Of a stretch of DNA of 64,000 nt, positions 1 to 12,207 are shown in pieces; position 1 is the stretch's first letter, and the number at the start of each line of letters is the position of its first letter. The translations under genes were made by a program, and so were the position numbers. The notes beneath the pieces were generated by a model. It saw only the letters and a program-made list of their open reading frames with translations, had not been told where the DNA came from and did not search any database. Where the stretch lies: assembly GCF_030273125.1 (NCBI RefSeq), contig NC_081529.1:10690621-10754620 (forward strand), read 5' to 3'. Origin of the DNA: Centropristis striata (Eukaryota; Chordata; Actinopteri; Perciformes; Serranidae).

Positions 1-2488
1 CACTTAAAGCCCTGTTAAAGGCATCGCTGCTTGAGATTAGGTTTGATTTATTTCACTGTATTCGGCTCATTAGTGGGTATTTGTAGACTGTTAGCAGATG
101 GATCCATATCAGTGATCTATGGCTCTTTTTTAGCTGTTGACATCATAAAATAACAAAATGTTCAATTCTCCTTCCAGTTTACCTCTCTACTTCAGATGCT
201 CAGATGAAGTAAAGTTCTTTGGGAATCTGTTCTGTGCAGCAGCAGAGAGAGAACAGCAGACAGGAGAGAAGATACTGGAGCTGTTATCATCACTGTGCAG
301 ATATGAAACATTCCCTTTTCATCACCTGGATGATGATGATGATGAATATTATCAGAGTGATTTCCTGCTGGATCTGTTCTCCTACCTGAAGGACTATGAG
401 ACTAAAACAGGCCTGAGTGTCCTTCCATCATTACAGTCAGTTTTCCAGTCAGCTCCTGCAGTCTGGACCATAAACCTCTCAGAGAGAAAGACCTCCATCC
501 TCCTGGAAGTGCTGAAACTCCAACCAGAGAAGAAACAAGTGGAGCTGAGAGGCTTCTCAGATGAAGAGAGTGAAGTGAGGAGTTTCCTACAGTGTCTGCC
601 TTATATCTCACAGCTCAGGTAAATGGATTGTACTTTTGTTGTGTTTAGAGAAAAGGAGAGAATGACTGAGCAAGTGGCCAGTGTGTAGAGATGTCATGAT
701 GTTTTTTTCCATGCACCCAATATATTATTGCTTAATTTCTCTCCATTCCTAAATACATACATTTCATCAGTCATCTATGGACTCAGTAAAAAGTCAAAGC
801 AGACTCAGCTACAGTATAATGATGTGATCCAACAAGCTCCAGCAATGTAACAACAGAGACCATCAGCATTGTGTTAATGATGAGGAGTTTAGTTCTCCTT
901 TTCAGGACTAGTGATGTTCTTTCTTACTGCTTTACACTAACATGAAGTTTCCTGCATTTGAAGATAGCTGCACACAATGGTTCCCCTCTAAGTACATCTG
1001 TGTTGTTGTGTTGGATCAACTGTTTATAAAATACAAATTGAACAGCATTTAATATTTTAATGAAGACAGAAAACAAACAGATTCTGCTATGGTCACAGTT
1101 TATATATTTCTTCTGCAGAAAATCAAAGCACATCTGGCCGGGCAGATGATCACATTTCCAATGGTGCCGTGTTTTTAGCTCGTTATCCCACATTGTTTTA
1201 AAATATCAACAAGAGCTCTGTAACAGCTGTAATGTTTCATTCAGAATTAGTTTGAACAGATTGAATGTTGGGGGTCTTTGCTGGTTCCAGTTCAGCAAGA
1301 TGCATTTCTTTGCTATATAAGATATTATGAGGAGCGGTGACTGAGCAGGATGTTTGACCAGTGAATTACACAAAGGAGTGAATGAGGGGATTATTCACAA
1401 GTGTCTTTTTTGAACCATTGAAATAATGTTGAAGTATTAGTTTACCTCTGCAGATCCTAATGATGCTTCACTGCTACTTTATTAAGGTTTTAGACTTTTA
1501 CAGAATTATGCAGGGACTAAATTTTGGTCCATGACTTTAGGCTTTGGAGCTCATTGATTCATAAATTAAGTGGAAAGAATGATTTTCAGCCAATTCATTG
1601 ACTGTAAGTGAGCAAGATGTTTGAATTATAAATAATTAAGAGGAGTGAATGAGAGGATTTGATTTAATGTGATTTTTCAGCAATATTAAAAAGAAACTTC
1701 ATGTCATTAGGATGTGATAGGTTCACCTCTAGAACTCATGATAATATTACACTAGTACTGTCACTAGTTTATAGAGTCTTAAAACATGATATTGATATTT
1801 TTACCTTGACCTTAACCAATCTCAGTCCTCATAGCTAAACCTAACCAGAGCAAGCTCTGTTCAGTAGGAACCTTCTTGTATCAACCTCCTGTTGGCTCAG
1901 GAGTGGTACTGCAGTCTAACATACAATCTTTAATACAGAGGTGACAATACAACTTTGGACCTGACTTTGATGGTTCCTCCAACATTTTGTGAATCATTTC
2001 ATTCAGTAAAAGTCTTCCAGAATCCACTTAAAGCCCTGTTAAAGGCATTGCTGCTTGAGATTAGGTTGGATTTATTTCACTGTATTTGGCTCATTAGTGG
2101 GTTTTTGTAGACTGTTAGCAGATGGATCCATATCAGTGATCTATGGCTCATTTTTAGCTGTTGACATCATAAAATAACAAAATGTTCAATTCTCCTTCCA
2201 GTTTATCTTGGTCCTTCAGACACTCAGGTGAAGCAAAGTTCTTTGGGAATCTGTTCTGTGCAGCAGCTGAGAGAGAACAGCAGACAGGAGAGAAGATACT
2301 AGAGCTGTTATCATCACTGTGCAGATATGAAACATTCCCTTTTCATCACCTGGGTTATGATCAGCAATATCAGTGTTATTTCCTGCTGGATCTTTTCTCC
2401 CACCTGATGGACTATGAGACTAAAACAGGCCTGAGTGTCCTTCCATCATTACAGTCAGTTTTACGGTCAGCTCCTGCAGTCTGGACCA
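1..2488 (+). repeat. Tandem duplication, about 2.02-kb period
   Basis: Positions 1-464 recur at 2025-2488 with only scattered substitutions, covering the intron flank and the 5' half of an exon. The window starts inside the first copy, so its left boundary is not visible. The 619-2024 stretch between copies is intron-like A/T-rich sequence in which I see no exon. Confidence 0.85.
178..618 (+). CDS. LRR-gene exon, tandem copy 1 (intact)
   Basis: Acceptor CTTCCAG ends at 177 and donor GTAAAT starts at 619. The exon is 441 nt, phase 2-2. It encodes the FFGNLFCAAAEREQQTGEK block, an acidic DDDDDE run that looks like a GAT-repeat expansion (about 328-345), and an LRR-like second half (NLSERKTSILLEVLKLQ, ending LPYISQL). 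Phase symmetry means this exon can be duplicated or skipped without a frameshift. Confidence 0.75.
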
Positions 2489-5400
2489 TGAAGATTAAAT
2501 TATTTTTATTACTTGTGTTTTCACTAGAAGCTGTTTCATCTACTCTCGAGTCTGCATATGCAGTTTCAATTATTCTAACTTTATTTCTTTTTACTACAGT
2601 TCAAGTTACAGTCAGTTCAGTCAGAAAACTTTAAATTCTAGTTAATATTTAAAAATTGACATCACATGACCTTATCAATCTTTATGATTTCAGTTTTGTG
2701 CCTCAGTCATCAGAACCTTCAGAAGAAATCAAGTTCTTTGGGAATCTGTTTTGTGCAGCAGCAGAGAGAGAACAGCAGACAGGAGAGAAGATACTGGAGC
2801 TGTTATCATCACTGTGCAGATATAAAAGAAAACCTCTAAAAGATGTCAGGTGTGATTTCCTGCTGGATCTGTTCTCCCACCTGAAGGACTATGAGACTAA
2901 AACAGGCCTGAGTGTCCTTCCATCATTACAGTCAGTTTTCCAGTCAGCTCCTGCAGTCTGGACCATAAACCTCTCAGAGAGAAAGACCTCCATCCTCCTG
3001 GAAGTGCTGAAACTCCAACCAGAGAAGAAACAAGTGAAGCTGAGAGGCTTCTCAGGTGAAGAGAGTGAAGTGAGGAGTTTCCTACAGTGTCTGCCTTATA
3101 TCTCACAGCTCAGGTAAATCAGATTAATTAATCTCCACTCTTTTGAAATAAATTTGCTGTCATTTACAAATAAAGACATGAAATACATCCATACAGTTTA
3201 TCATCACTGCTAATAAAACCGTGTTTCATCCTGCTGCATTCGTTCTCTAACTTTCATCCTGAATAAAATATATTTTACATGAGATGGTTTTCAATGCAGA
3301 ATGTGTTGTAGCTTTGCTGTTTTACATTTCCTCCATATTGTGTTTCAGCTGTGATCCAAAGTTCTTCCAGAGTGTCTGCTCATGCATCTCTGTCAGATCC
3401 AGAGAAGAGGCTGAGCAGTTGGTCTCTCTGCTGCAGCTGCTGGGGTTCACCCTGCTGTTAACAGGAGGGTTAAGCACCACATGCTGCCGGTCGGTGGGGA
3501 CAGTTCTCGGACTCTGTGGCTCTGATGTGGATCTCATCCTCAAACCAGGACAGATGTCTGTCGGAGAAGCCTCCCTCCTCTTTAGTTCTACAGTACAACT
3601 GCACAGTCTGACGTAAATGTTTATATCTTTACTGTTTTATAGCACCGTCTTTTCCAGTTTAAATGTCATACCAGATTGAGAATATAATTTATTTTCTGAC
3701 TGCCTTTTACTCTCTCTTTGATCTTCAGGCTTTCCCATGACAACGCCTTGCTACTGTGTGGATGGGTAAAAAAAGGGAGAGTGGCCTGTTCAGTGACTAT
3801 TGAAGAGCTTTCTCTCTCCCCTCAGACAGCCCGTCCATCTGAGAAAGTGTCGTTGAAGGTTGTCAGTGGTTTGGCGTCCCTGCTGAGCTACTGGAAAATC
3901 AGACGGTTAAACCTGACTGAGTTCTGTGTTCCTGCTCTGAGTCTCATTCCACTGCTGCTTCATGATGGCTCTCTAACAATCAGGTTCACGTCTTTCCTCA
4001 GCCTCAGAAACACACCAATTAGCAAAAATGCAAAATGTATGAATCATTTCCTAACATATATTGACATATTTTGATCCTCAGACTGAGTGAGGACACTGTC
4101 CAGCAGTTCCTCTTCCTCCTCCATGAAAACCAGGACGGGGACTTGACTCGGTCCTTCTTGATCAAGGTTGGTGGAGACCTGAGCTCCTGCTGTCTGAACT
4201 GGGAGCTTCTTCACTTTCTGCTGCAGCAGTCGTCAGCTCAGACCATCACTGTGAACCTGAAGAAGAACAGCTTCTTAGAGGAGAGCATCACACGTCTGCT
4301 TCCCTTCCTGGACAGGGTTGTGTTAAAAAGGTGAACAATCTGTTTTTTAACATTCTATATTTGTTATTGTGGCTTGTTTCCACTAAACAAACTGGTGAAT
4401 ACACTTTGTGCTTCCAGGCTCAGTCCCAGCTTTGTGTTGACTGTCGTCAGAGAGATCTATCATGCTGGTGCCAGTCCCAGTATACCCAGTTTACTGAGGT
4501 CACTGAATCATGTGATCAGCCTGACCTGCAGAGAGATGGACTCTGTGGACTGTGCTGCTCTGATCTTCACCCTCAGACACAGTGACAAAGTTAAACTGAA
4601 CCTCATTTGGACGTCCATACCAGCAGGGGAAGTAAAGTCCATCATCTTGATGCTGGACAAAGTTTCTCAACTGAGGTCAGACATTACTGCTCATTTCCCA
4701 AAGCTGTACCTGCATCAGTACTCTCCAACACACAAGATATAATTCACCTGTAGCTGAAAAATTTATATAAATATGACAAATGAATTCTGTCAGTAATAAT
4801 CACATTGTTCTCACCAAGTTAACAACTGAGAGCTGTGAGCACGGGGATGAAAATAGGTCTGATGGGTGTGGAAACACCAGCAGACAACTGTTTTTCCACT
4901 TGTTGAGGTCAGACTGAAAGTGAACCTTTTAATGTCTGTAATAATCTCTCACTGCACAGGAAAACTATATATTCCAGTGAGGAGTGGGACAAAGTTGAAA
5001 TAGGAAGTGGGTCTTTAAACTGAGACTGAAATTTCTTTTAGTTTGGGTCATCATTTCACCGTTTCTCCTCTGAATTAGTTTGTGTAATGTGAAGGTTTGT
5101 TTTAACCTTTCTGATGGTGTGACTGCTTCTGTTTCTTGAGCCATCAGAATGCTTCTAAGTGATGTCTGCATGCTCCAGTAGTTTATCTATTAACCTGAAG
5201 GGCTCTATGTTATAAATACTGAGACACAATATCAGTCAGAATTATGATAAAAGACAATCATTTTAATGAGTGGTATGTGTTTCTTTTGTCTGGAAAACAT
5301 GTGACTGCCAGTGTTGACAGGAAGCTGCTGCTGAGGTTGGTCCACTGTTGTGCTTCCTCTGACGTCCAGCAGGAGGCAGCGGTCGTCCTGCTCAGGTCTC

Positions 5401-7737
5401 TGCAGCACACACTGGATCTGTCCTGCTCCTCCTGTGTGGAGCTGTTAGACCAGGATCAGAGTGACACTCTCAGTCTGACTGCTGATGACTGCAGGGCCGT
5501 CTCCACCATCCTGAGACACAGCAGCAGCCGGGACACACAGCTCATCCTGCAGGACTGTGAGGTGGAGGACAGTGGACTGGACCTGCTGTTTTCTGTCCTA
5601 GACAGAGTCTGCCTCAGGTGGGAAAAACATAAACTGAGTGAAAGGAGAGAAGAAGCTTTGTTTCTTTCATGTTAATGCATCAGAACACTCTGTTTCTCCT
5701 GTTTAGAGCCAGTAAAGCTGTCCTCCTCCAGCTGGTGTCTCTGGTCCCTGTGAACAGTGAGAGGGACTCGGTGAGACGGGCAGAGTCCCTCTGTAGAGCT
5801 CTGAATGCAGAGCTGGACCTCAGTCACAGCTCCCTGGATCAGAGGACCTGTGAAGCCTTGGCCCTGATGCTGGACTTCTGTGCAGAGCTGACAGAGCTGG
5901 ACCTCAGTCACTGTCAGCTCACAGACCAGCAGCTGCTCTCACTCTGCTCACAGCTGCACAAAGTACAAGTCCTGGAGTGAGTGTGCACTGGAAATGTCTT
6001 CATGTGGCTACAATGTTTATAAGGCAGTGTGGGCTAGAGCCCAGGTGGAGGTAACCATTTATAAAAGAAAGATTACAGCAGGTAGACTGTGTGAGGATCA
6101 GAAGCAGCTGGTAATGTCAGCTGCTCACAGTTTGATGAGCTGAGACGAGAGAAAATGCTCTTTAAAACATAAACAGTAACAATCACAATTATAGGGGGGG
6201 GGGGGGCTGCACCCTTAACATTATTATTGAGTTGATTTCTATGCAGATGAAGCTGGATTATATTTCATGAGAGATTTGAGTTCATGTCAGTGTCTATATG
6301 ATGCAGACAAACTTACTTCAGAAGACAATTATATCTATATAGTCATGGCTATTTCTACAGAAAGCTGCAGGACAATAAACATGCTTTACTTCTATTGAAC
6401 TGTCTTAATCTAAAGTGTAGTAGTTTTCATTTAGTCAATAGAATAACTTTAAAATGATTGCACAAAGTATAGGTACTAAGAAAACCAGAGGGGCAGGTTC
6501 ATTTATAGAAATTACTAAATAAAATGCAGGTTAAATAGCATGTCAATAAAAAATAAAAATGTGCACAACTGTGCATCTCTGTAATCCTCCAGAAAACAAA
6601 AAGTCTGACTGAAGCTGAGAACAGAAAACTCAAATTAATCCTGTTGACCAGTGCTGAAATGTAACTAAGTACATTTACTAAAGTACTGTACTAAAGTACA
6701 ACTTTAAGGTACACATACTTTACTTGAGGATTTCCATTTGATGTAAAATTATACTTCAAAGTGATTTTTTAAATTAACCTCATAACTGTATATTTAGCCT
6801 TTAAAATGAGCCCTAATGAACCCAAAACACTGCTTACATAAATGCATCAGTACAGATAATCTAATAATATATTTAGAATATATAAAACAATCTGAGTGTG
6901 TCCATTCTGCATAATGAGAACTTTTGATACTTTATGTACATTTTGATGCTGATACTTTTGTACTTTTACTGCAGTCAGTAATGAGTGCAGGACTTTTACT
7001 TGTAGTGGAATAACTTCACAGTGTGGTATTAGTACTTTTACTGAAGTAAAGGATTGAAATACTTTTTCCACCGCTGCTGTTGACACAAGAGACCTTTCTC
7101 CTAACTTTCAAGAGAAAATGGAGTTTTGCTGATTTGTTTAAAGTAAAATAGTTGTGAGATCTCTGGTGGAGTTCATGATGAATCTTCAGGATGACTTGAC
7201 TGCAAATGATCTCGCTGTGTAACCTTTAAATCTCTGTGTTTAGTTATAGTGCAGTGTCAGAAAGCTTCAGTTATTAATGAAGATATCCAGCTGGTATCTG
7301 CTGCTTCGGTGCACACGCCTGCTGATGACCAGAGGTGTTTGATTGACTGAAGAAAAAAAGCAAAACATAATGTTACAGTGATTATCCTGTGTGTTTCAAC
7401 AGCACCTTTGGGCTGATATAATAATGTGAACTAATAACTGTTTGTGTTTGTTGCAGTCTGAGTCACAACAACATCACTGATGCTTTGACTGACACGTTAC
7501 TCCAACTGGTCTCCATCAACCCCGGCATTCAAACTGTGCGGTGAGCAGACATTAATTAGTGCTCCATTCATTTATTGAGACATTTCTACTCATAGTCATT
7601 CATTCTCTTCCATCAGTTCAATGAACACTGTCTGTCTGAGTGACGTCTGCTCTCTCTGCTTTGTTTTTAGACTCTTCAGAAACAACATTGTGGACAGAAG
7701 CTCCTTTCAGAAAGACAAGCGGTTTGAAATCTGGTGA
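178..7737 (+). CDS. Fish multicopy leucine-rich-repeat protein, 3' part of gene (5' end outside window)
   Basis: Proposed exons: 178-618, (2202-2488 broken copy), 2694-3113, 3349-3612, 3729-3983, 4082-4330, 4418-4675, 5312-5617, 5707-5976, 7457-7540, 7671-7737, stop TGA 7735-7737. Each internal exon is flanked by AG/GT, is a multiple of 3 and is phase 2-2, so the frame stays open for about 870 codons. LRR character is clearest in the last 200 residues, with repeats such as LTELDLSHCQLTD and the following LSHNNITDA; the protein ends RNNIVDRSSFQKDKRFEIW. The N-terminal exons carry a repeated helical block (FFGNLFCAAAEREQQTGEKI). I remember similar long LRR proteins in many percomorphs, often annotated as uncharacterised or NLR-like, but no NACHT, PYD or FISNA domain is visible here, so an immune-receptor role is inference. 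A likely AATAAA polyadenylation signal lies at 7951-7956. Confidence 0.8.
2182..2640 (+). pseudogene. LRR-gene exon, tandem copy 2, truncated
   Basis: Nearly the same as copy 1 with its upstream flank: 2025-2488 matches 1-464 at a fixed offset of 2024. The match breaks inside the exon at the codons for AVWT (about 2488). The second half, including the splice donor present in copies 1 and 3, is replaced by unrelated A/T-rich sequence, although an open frame happens to continue to 2634. Without a donor it is probably skipped. Confidence 0.7.
2694..3113 (+). CDS. LRR-gene exon, tandem copy 3 (intact)
   Basis: Acceptor GATTTCAG ends at 2693 and donor GTAAAT starts at 3114. The exon is 420 nt, phase 2-2. 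Its second half (2870-3113) is almost identical to copy 1 (KDYETKTGLSVLPSLQS onward), whereas its first 15 residues and the stretch after LCRYK differ. This copy leads directly into the exon at 3349, which encodes CDPKFFQSVCSC. Confidence 0.75.
5977..7456 (+). other. LRR-gene intron, 1.5 kb
   Basis: This is the longest intron of the visible LRR gene. It holds a G homopolymer near 6195-6206, the hAT miniature element at 6649-7076 and otherwise A/T-rich sequence without a supported exon. Confidence 0.6.
6649..7076. mobile_element. hAT-type miniature element in an LRR-gene intron
   Basis: It starts CAGTGCTGAAATGTAACT and ends TTTTTCCACCGCTG, imperfect terminal inverted repeats of a very common fish element of the form CAGTGGTGGAAAGTAACT. 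It is flanked by a perfect 8-bp target duplication CTGTTGAC at 6641-6648 and 7077-7084. The interior is rich in AAGTAC and GTACTTTTAC. It lies in the intron between the exons at 5976 and 7457. Confidence 0.9.
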
Positions 7738-9130
7738 ACCAGTCGTCAGTGGGATGCTATTAACTGTTTCAAGTCTAATGATCTTTGGAAGAAAGTATTA
7801 CCTGTGGTACCTTGATTTTTTTTTATTCAGGCAAAACAAATAGAAGCCAACACTGTTACCTCAGTGACAACTGTGTTTTTTAATATTGTGATAATGATTT
7901 TCTGGGATGAATGTTTAGCTATAATTAACAAGGCAAAAAAAAGCATGTTCAATAAATTGAGATGACAGAAAACTATCTCAAGAGAATAATCTAAAAAGTG
8001 TAAATATGAGTATATTTTTTATTTGACATGTTAAATGGAGATAATATTCATTTCCTCTGTCCGTTCTCATTTTCTCATTAAAATACCTCTTTTACTGTAA
8101 ACTGCAGTAATCAGCGTTTTCTTGACTTTTAGTTTCACAGAATAAAATCTGAGTCAACCAGTTACCAGCTGAGTGACTTTGTGTCACAAACAGACCTCGT
8201 TCTAAGACTCGGTGCAATGTCATAGGACCAATGTCATATGTATTTAAACACTCCAGCCAGTGTCTCCATTCTTGAAAAACTAGCACAATGGCTCGCAACT
8301 GGTTACCCACATCATAGTTACTTTCAGCCGGCAATAAGCAGCAGGAGATGTAGGCACAGGGATGGAATTTCTGATCAGCCGTGCATCGCTGGGACACCGT
8401 CGCCCCAACCCCTGTGTCTGAGGAGTCCACCTCATCATCACCTCATGTATGCTCATCAATAATGTCCTATAGTGCCATTAATTAGGCTCATCACTGTTTT
8501 TTTGTCTTTTCAAAATATGTAAGACTTTTATCTATGTACACAAAGTTTGTGAGCTATTCTCATTTGCCGATAATCCATCACCTGAAGGGTGGGGCATATC
8601 AAGATGCTGATTAAACAGGATTATTATTACACAGGTGTGCCTTGGGTTGGTAGAGCCTTTAAGCCTTCTGAACTTAGCTGCAGCTGATTCGAAGCTAAAC
8701 TAAGAGAGACATTAATGTAATCCATCTGTATACAGTGTAGCTCAGTATACAGAGGAGCCAAACTGAGTTTAGTGTCAAGGAAGTGTAAGTAGTATGTAGT
8801 GTATGTAGGTCTGTGGCTGTGTGGGAGACTTTTTTTCATCACGGTGTTATGTAACAAAAGTGATGAACACTGATGCAGTTACTGATGACAAACATCTATT
8901 CCTACAGGTTACTGTACTGAGGAGGTGCATGTGCATGTTCGCCTAGTTGGAAGGGCTTAGGACAATTGAACCACTTGAATTATATAATGTTAAAAAATTA
9001 TTGTGGAACTTTTGACTAACAATGCCAAATGTCTCTGCCTCCCCTAGCTGTAAAGTTGTTCACCAGAGCTCGATTTCTTGCCATGTTCGCATGTTGCCAT
9101 GTTATATATATATATATATATATATATATA

Positions 9131-9374
9131 CAACTAAAGGTACATTTGTTTTGATTTTTCCATAGTTTTCTTGACAATAACCAAAATCATTATCAAGAAA
9201 CCCATGTGAAAAGTCTAGAAATCAGCTCTAATAGATATATTAAGAGATATAAGAGATATATTTGTTGTTATCATTATATTTGTCCACACAAATGTACCTT
9301 TAGTTGTACCAGACATTAAAATGAACAATATATTGAAGCAAACACGGGTGGTCTAATCATTTTTTCCATGACTG

Positions 9375-9376
<2 letters not shown>
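9131..9376. mobile_element. Palindromic TACAGTCATGG miniature element, partial copy
   Basis: It runs from CAACTAAAGGTACATTTG through the central inverted pair (CATAGTTTTCTTGACAATAA / TTATCAAGAAACC) to the right end CCATGACTGT. The left terminus is replaced by (TA)n, and a second (TA)n run abuts the right end, as expected for insertion into a TA repeat. Confidence 0.75.
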
Positions 9377-9467
<91 letters not shown>

Positions 9468-9520
9468 TATATATATATATATATATATATACAATCCTGC
9501 TGTATATATATATATATATA
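9377..9520. repeat. (TA)n microsatellite
   Basis: Long TA run from 9377 to 9491, interrupted once by TCA, then a short unique spacer and a second TA run to 9520. A shorter one sits at about 9101-9130. Confidence 0.95.
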
Positions 9521-11082
9521 ACAGTAGTGCCCTGACTGTCAGCCAAAAATATAAACAATATGTACAAATACAATGTTATTTAAATGAGGGAAGGAGCTGT
9601 GCCAACTTTTTAGGAGTGTGCAAATGCAAGACAGAAAGTCCCACTATAGCAAAGATTCAAAGATTATCTCAGGTAATAAAACCAGTTCCACTTGTCAATC
9701 TTAAATGCTTATGTTATTCTTCATGCATATGCAACTGAATAAGGTGTTGCCCTTAGTAAATGTCCCTGCTTTGCTGTTTGATGGCTGGCTGCACACTGTT
9801 CTCTGCTCTCTGTAAAAACTGAAAATATGGGTAAGTTTCAATTCCAACTTCTTATGTTACTTTTTAGACTAATTAGTATTGTGAAATACATATTTTTTAC
9901 TGAATATTTTGTCATTGTATTTATGTGTAGATTTGACTGTGAAATCTTGATGTATCTGGAATTGTCTTGGGTCAGTGTGACCAATGGAAGCAATTGCTCA
10001 ACACTTTTTTTTTTAATTGCACATATATACAGATACATATATAGATGTGCATCATACATACCTAAAAAACATACATACAAAATATACCAAAACTAAATGA
10101 AATCCCACTAGGCCAAATACAAAAATGTTCTACATCCTCCTTAATTTATTTCATTTTCTCCAGTAGAAAAGAGATAATTGTTGCCAGAGATTTATTTGAA
10201 CTAATGACTATTTGAAATTTGTGATCACTGCCCAATAAATTAAACAAAAGAGATCTCACTCTCACACTATCAACAAAAGAAATCTAAGGAACTTCACTGA
10301 TCAAGCTTTCCTAGCTCCATAGTGTTATCTGCTACAAATCTGAAATCCCTGATGTAGAATTGGCTCGGTAATTCTTCCTAAAAACCTTACTCACAATCTT
10401 GGATAAACATGCACCTTTAAAGAAATTCAGAGTAAAGGACAGAGTTAACCCCTTGGTAAACTGTCATCCTTATTTAGAGAAAGGAAGATAGCCAGGGATC
10501 TGGCCAGATAAATGTAATTGACATTTAGAGATTAGAAACAAATATAAATCAGCAGTGAGGGCTGTTAAATAAAACTATTACTTGAATTTAGTCAAAAATT
10601 CACTCTCAGATCCAGCAAAAAAATTTTTTGTGCCATTGCAATCTATTGATACCAGGAGGTAGAGTGGGAAGGATAACTTAGAAACTTTCTTTCTGAATTT
10701 AGCAGCTCCACTGATCACACAGCAAATAGCATATATTTTCAATATTTCCATTTCAACAGGCATAGTTCCTAGTATTTGGAAAACATCTGATAAAACATAT
10801 TAATTATCATCAAATTTCTAAGTTATCCTACGTCGGAGTATTAGGGCCGCATTTAGAAAAATAAATATAAATGTAATTACGATATTAAAGTTGTAAATAT
10901 TTAATTAACTACCAGAATAAAGTCAGGCTATCGGTAGATGCATCAGCGGGCCATTCAGAGGGGTGTTGTGGTGACTCAAGTAACAATCAGACTGATAATT
11001 AAGATTTTTGATCCAGAGGGAGTCAAACTGCGGCGAGCACGGCGTCTCTGGCGGCAATTATAAGTAGAACAGCCAATTATGT

Positions 11083-11236
11083 ACGACTTCATTCTTGTAA
11101 TTATTAAATAATTTCGACTTTATTCTCGTTATTAATTAAGTATTTTCGACTTTATTCTCGTAATTAATTCAATATTTACAACTTTATTCTCGTAATTAAT
11201 TCAATATTTATGACTTTATTCTCGTAATTAATTTGT
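11083..11236. repeat. 32-bp minisatellite, about five units
   Basis: Units resemble CGACTTTATTCTCGTAATTA followed by ATTCAATATTT. Related sequence occurs upstream at 10840-10920 and, in the opposite orientation, at about 33860-33975 (ATTACGAGAAGAAAGTTGT). Confidence 0.8.
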
Positions 11237-12102
11237 AAGTAATTCAATTTATTTACTACTTTAATCTTTAATAAGAAACACGAGAGTGAACATTCTAAGC
11301 CTTAATAATGTCAGTAGTAAAACATGAAACAGGTTATATTAATTGTTTTTTGTCTAACTACTGGGCATAAGCATGTATTAAGCTTTGGCTCCCAATGTTA
11401 AGGGGCTTTGAATGTGGGAAAGGGAGATACATATTACCCTGGAGTAACCTGGGGGCTACAACTTCTTTTTAACCTATATTTGTTTACATTTTGGTAAATT
11501 GGCACTTTTAATATGTCAGAGTAGCCATTTACTGTTTGCAATATATCTGAGGATGTCCAGATAAATATCACTGGATTGCTGTGATAGTGAAAAAAATGTT
11601 GTGTGATTTCTGAGCAGATTTTTGGATGTTTTTTCATGCTGGATATTATAATGTTTAATATCAAAATATATGAATCTTTAACAGCGCTTTTCAGACTACC
11701 ATTTCAAGCCATGATATTTACACCTCTGCGACATATTGCTTGCAATCTGAATGCTAGAGATGCAATGGGGGGACCAAGTGATCCCGGCTCTGTACTGCCA
11801 CAGTTTGAGGCAGGATCAATGTGAAGCAGCAGAGCCGGCAAGACAGAAAACATGTGACGTACGTTATTTACCAACACTCGGGTAATAAGAAAGGAAGTGG
11901 ACCGTATCATCAGAAACACGCCTCTCACTTGAGTCCAGCGGTCATCGAATCATGTTAAGCAAAATGCCGCTTATTGTACACATAGGCTGCTGCAGCTTCT
12001 AATTGTGCAGCACAGTAGCTCTGATACACGCCACTACCTCTCATGATACCGGACTGTAATGTGAATGGACGACAATATAACGCCATCGTGGCATCAGTAT
12101 GA

Positions 12103-12207
12103 ATGTCCTATGGTGAAACTTTTGCAGAAACGCAGTCTGAAAGAGACCTAGACTTACTGAACTTTGAATATGAAGACAACACTGTGCATGTCTGCTGTGT
12201 GACATAG
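12103..12207 (+). other. Short open frame directly upstream of SLC18 exon 1, out of frame
   Basis: An ATG at 12103 opens 34 codons, acidic (SERDLDLLNFEYEDN), ending at TAG 12205-12207. The SLC18 frame (DWLTWVREEAQQKKM) begins at about 12207 in another frame with a weak acceptor CATAG. It could be 5' untranslated sequence, an upstream ORF, or the true N-terminus if there is an indel in this copy or assembly. Confidence 0.3.

Larger units (their letters stand above)
7738..12207. other. Intergenic region between LRR gene and SLC18 gene
   Basis: No supported gene. It holds (TA)n runs, a fragment of the palindromic TACAGTCATGG element, and a 32-bp A/T-rich tandem repeat at about 11083-11236. The part at 8240-8460 and 11700-12100 is less A/T-rich, and the latter may contain the promoter and 5' exon of the SLC18 gene, but I could not place a start there. 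Confidence 0.5.

Noticed and set aside
8092..8462. Opposed frames of 112 and 74 codons
   Set aside because: No domain, no splice context and no neighbouring exon that would join them.
9376..9573. Open frame of repeated Tyr-Ile on the minus strand
   Set aside because: It is only translation of the (TA)n microsatellite.
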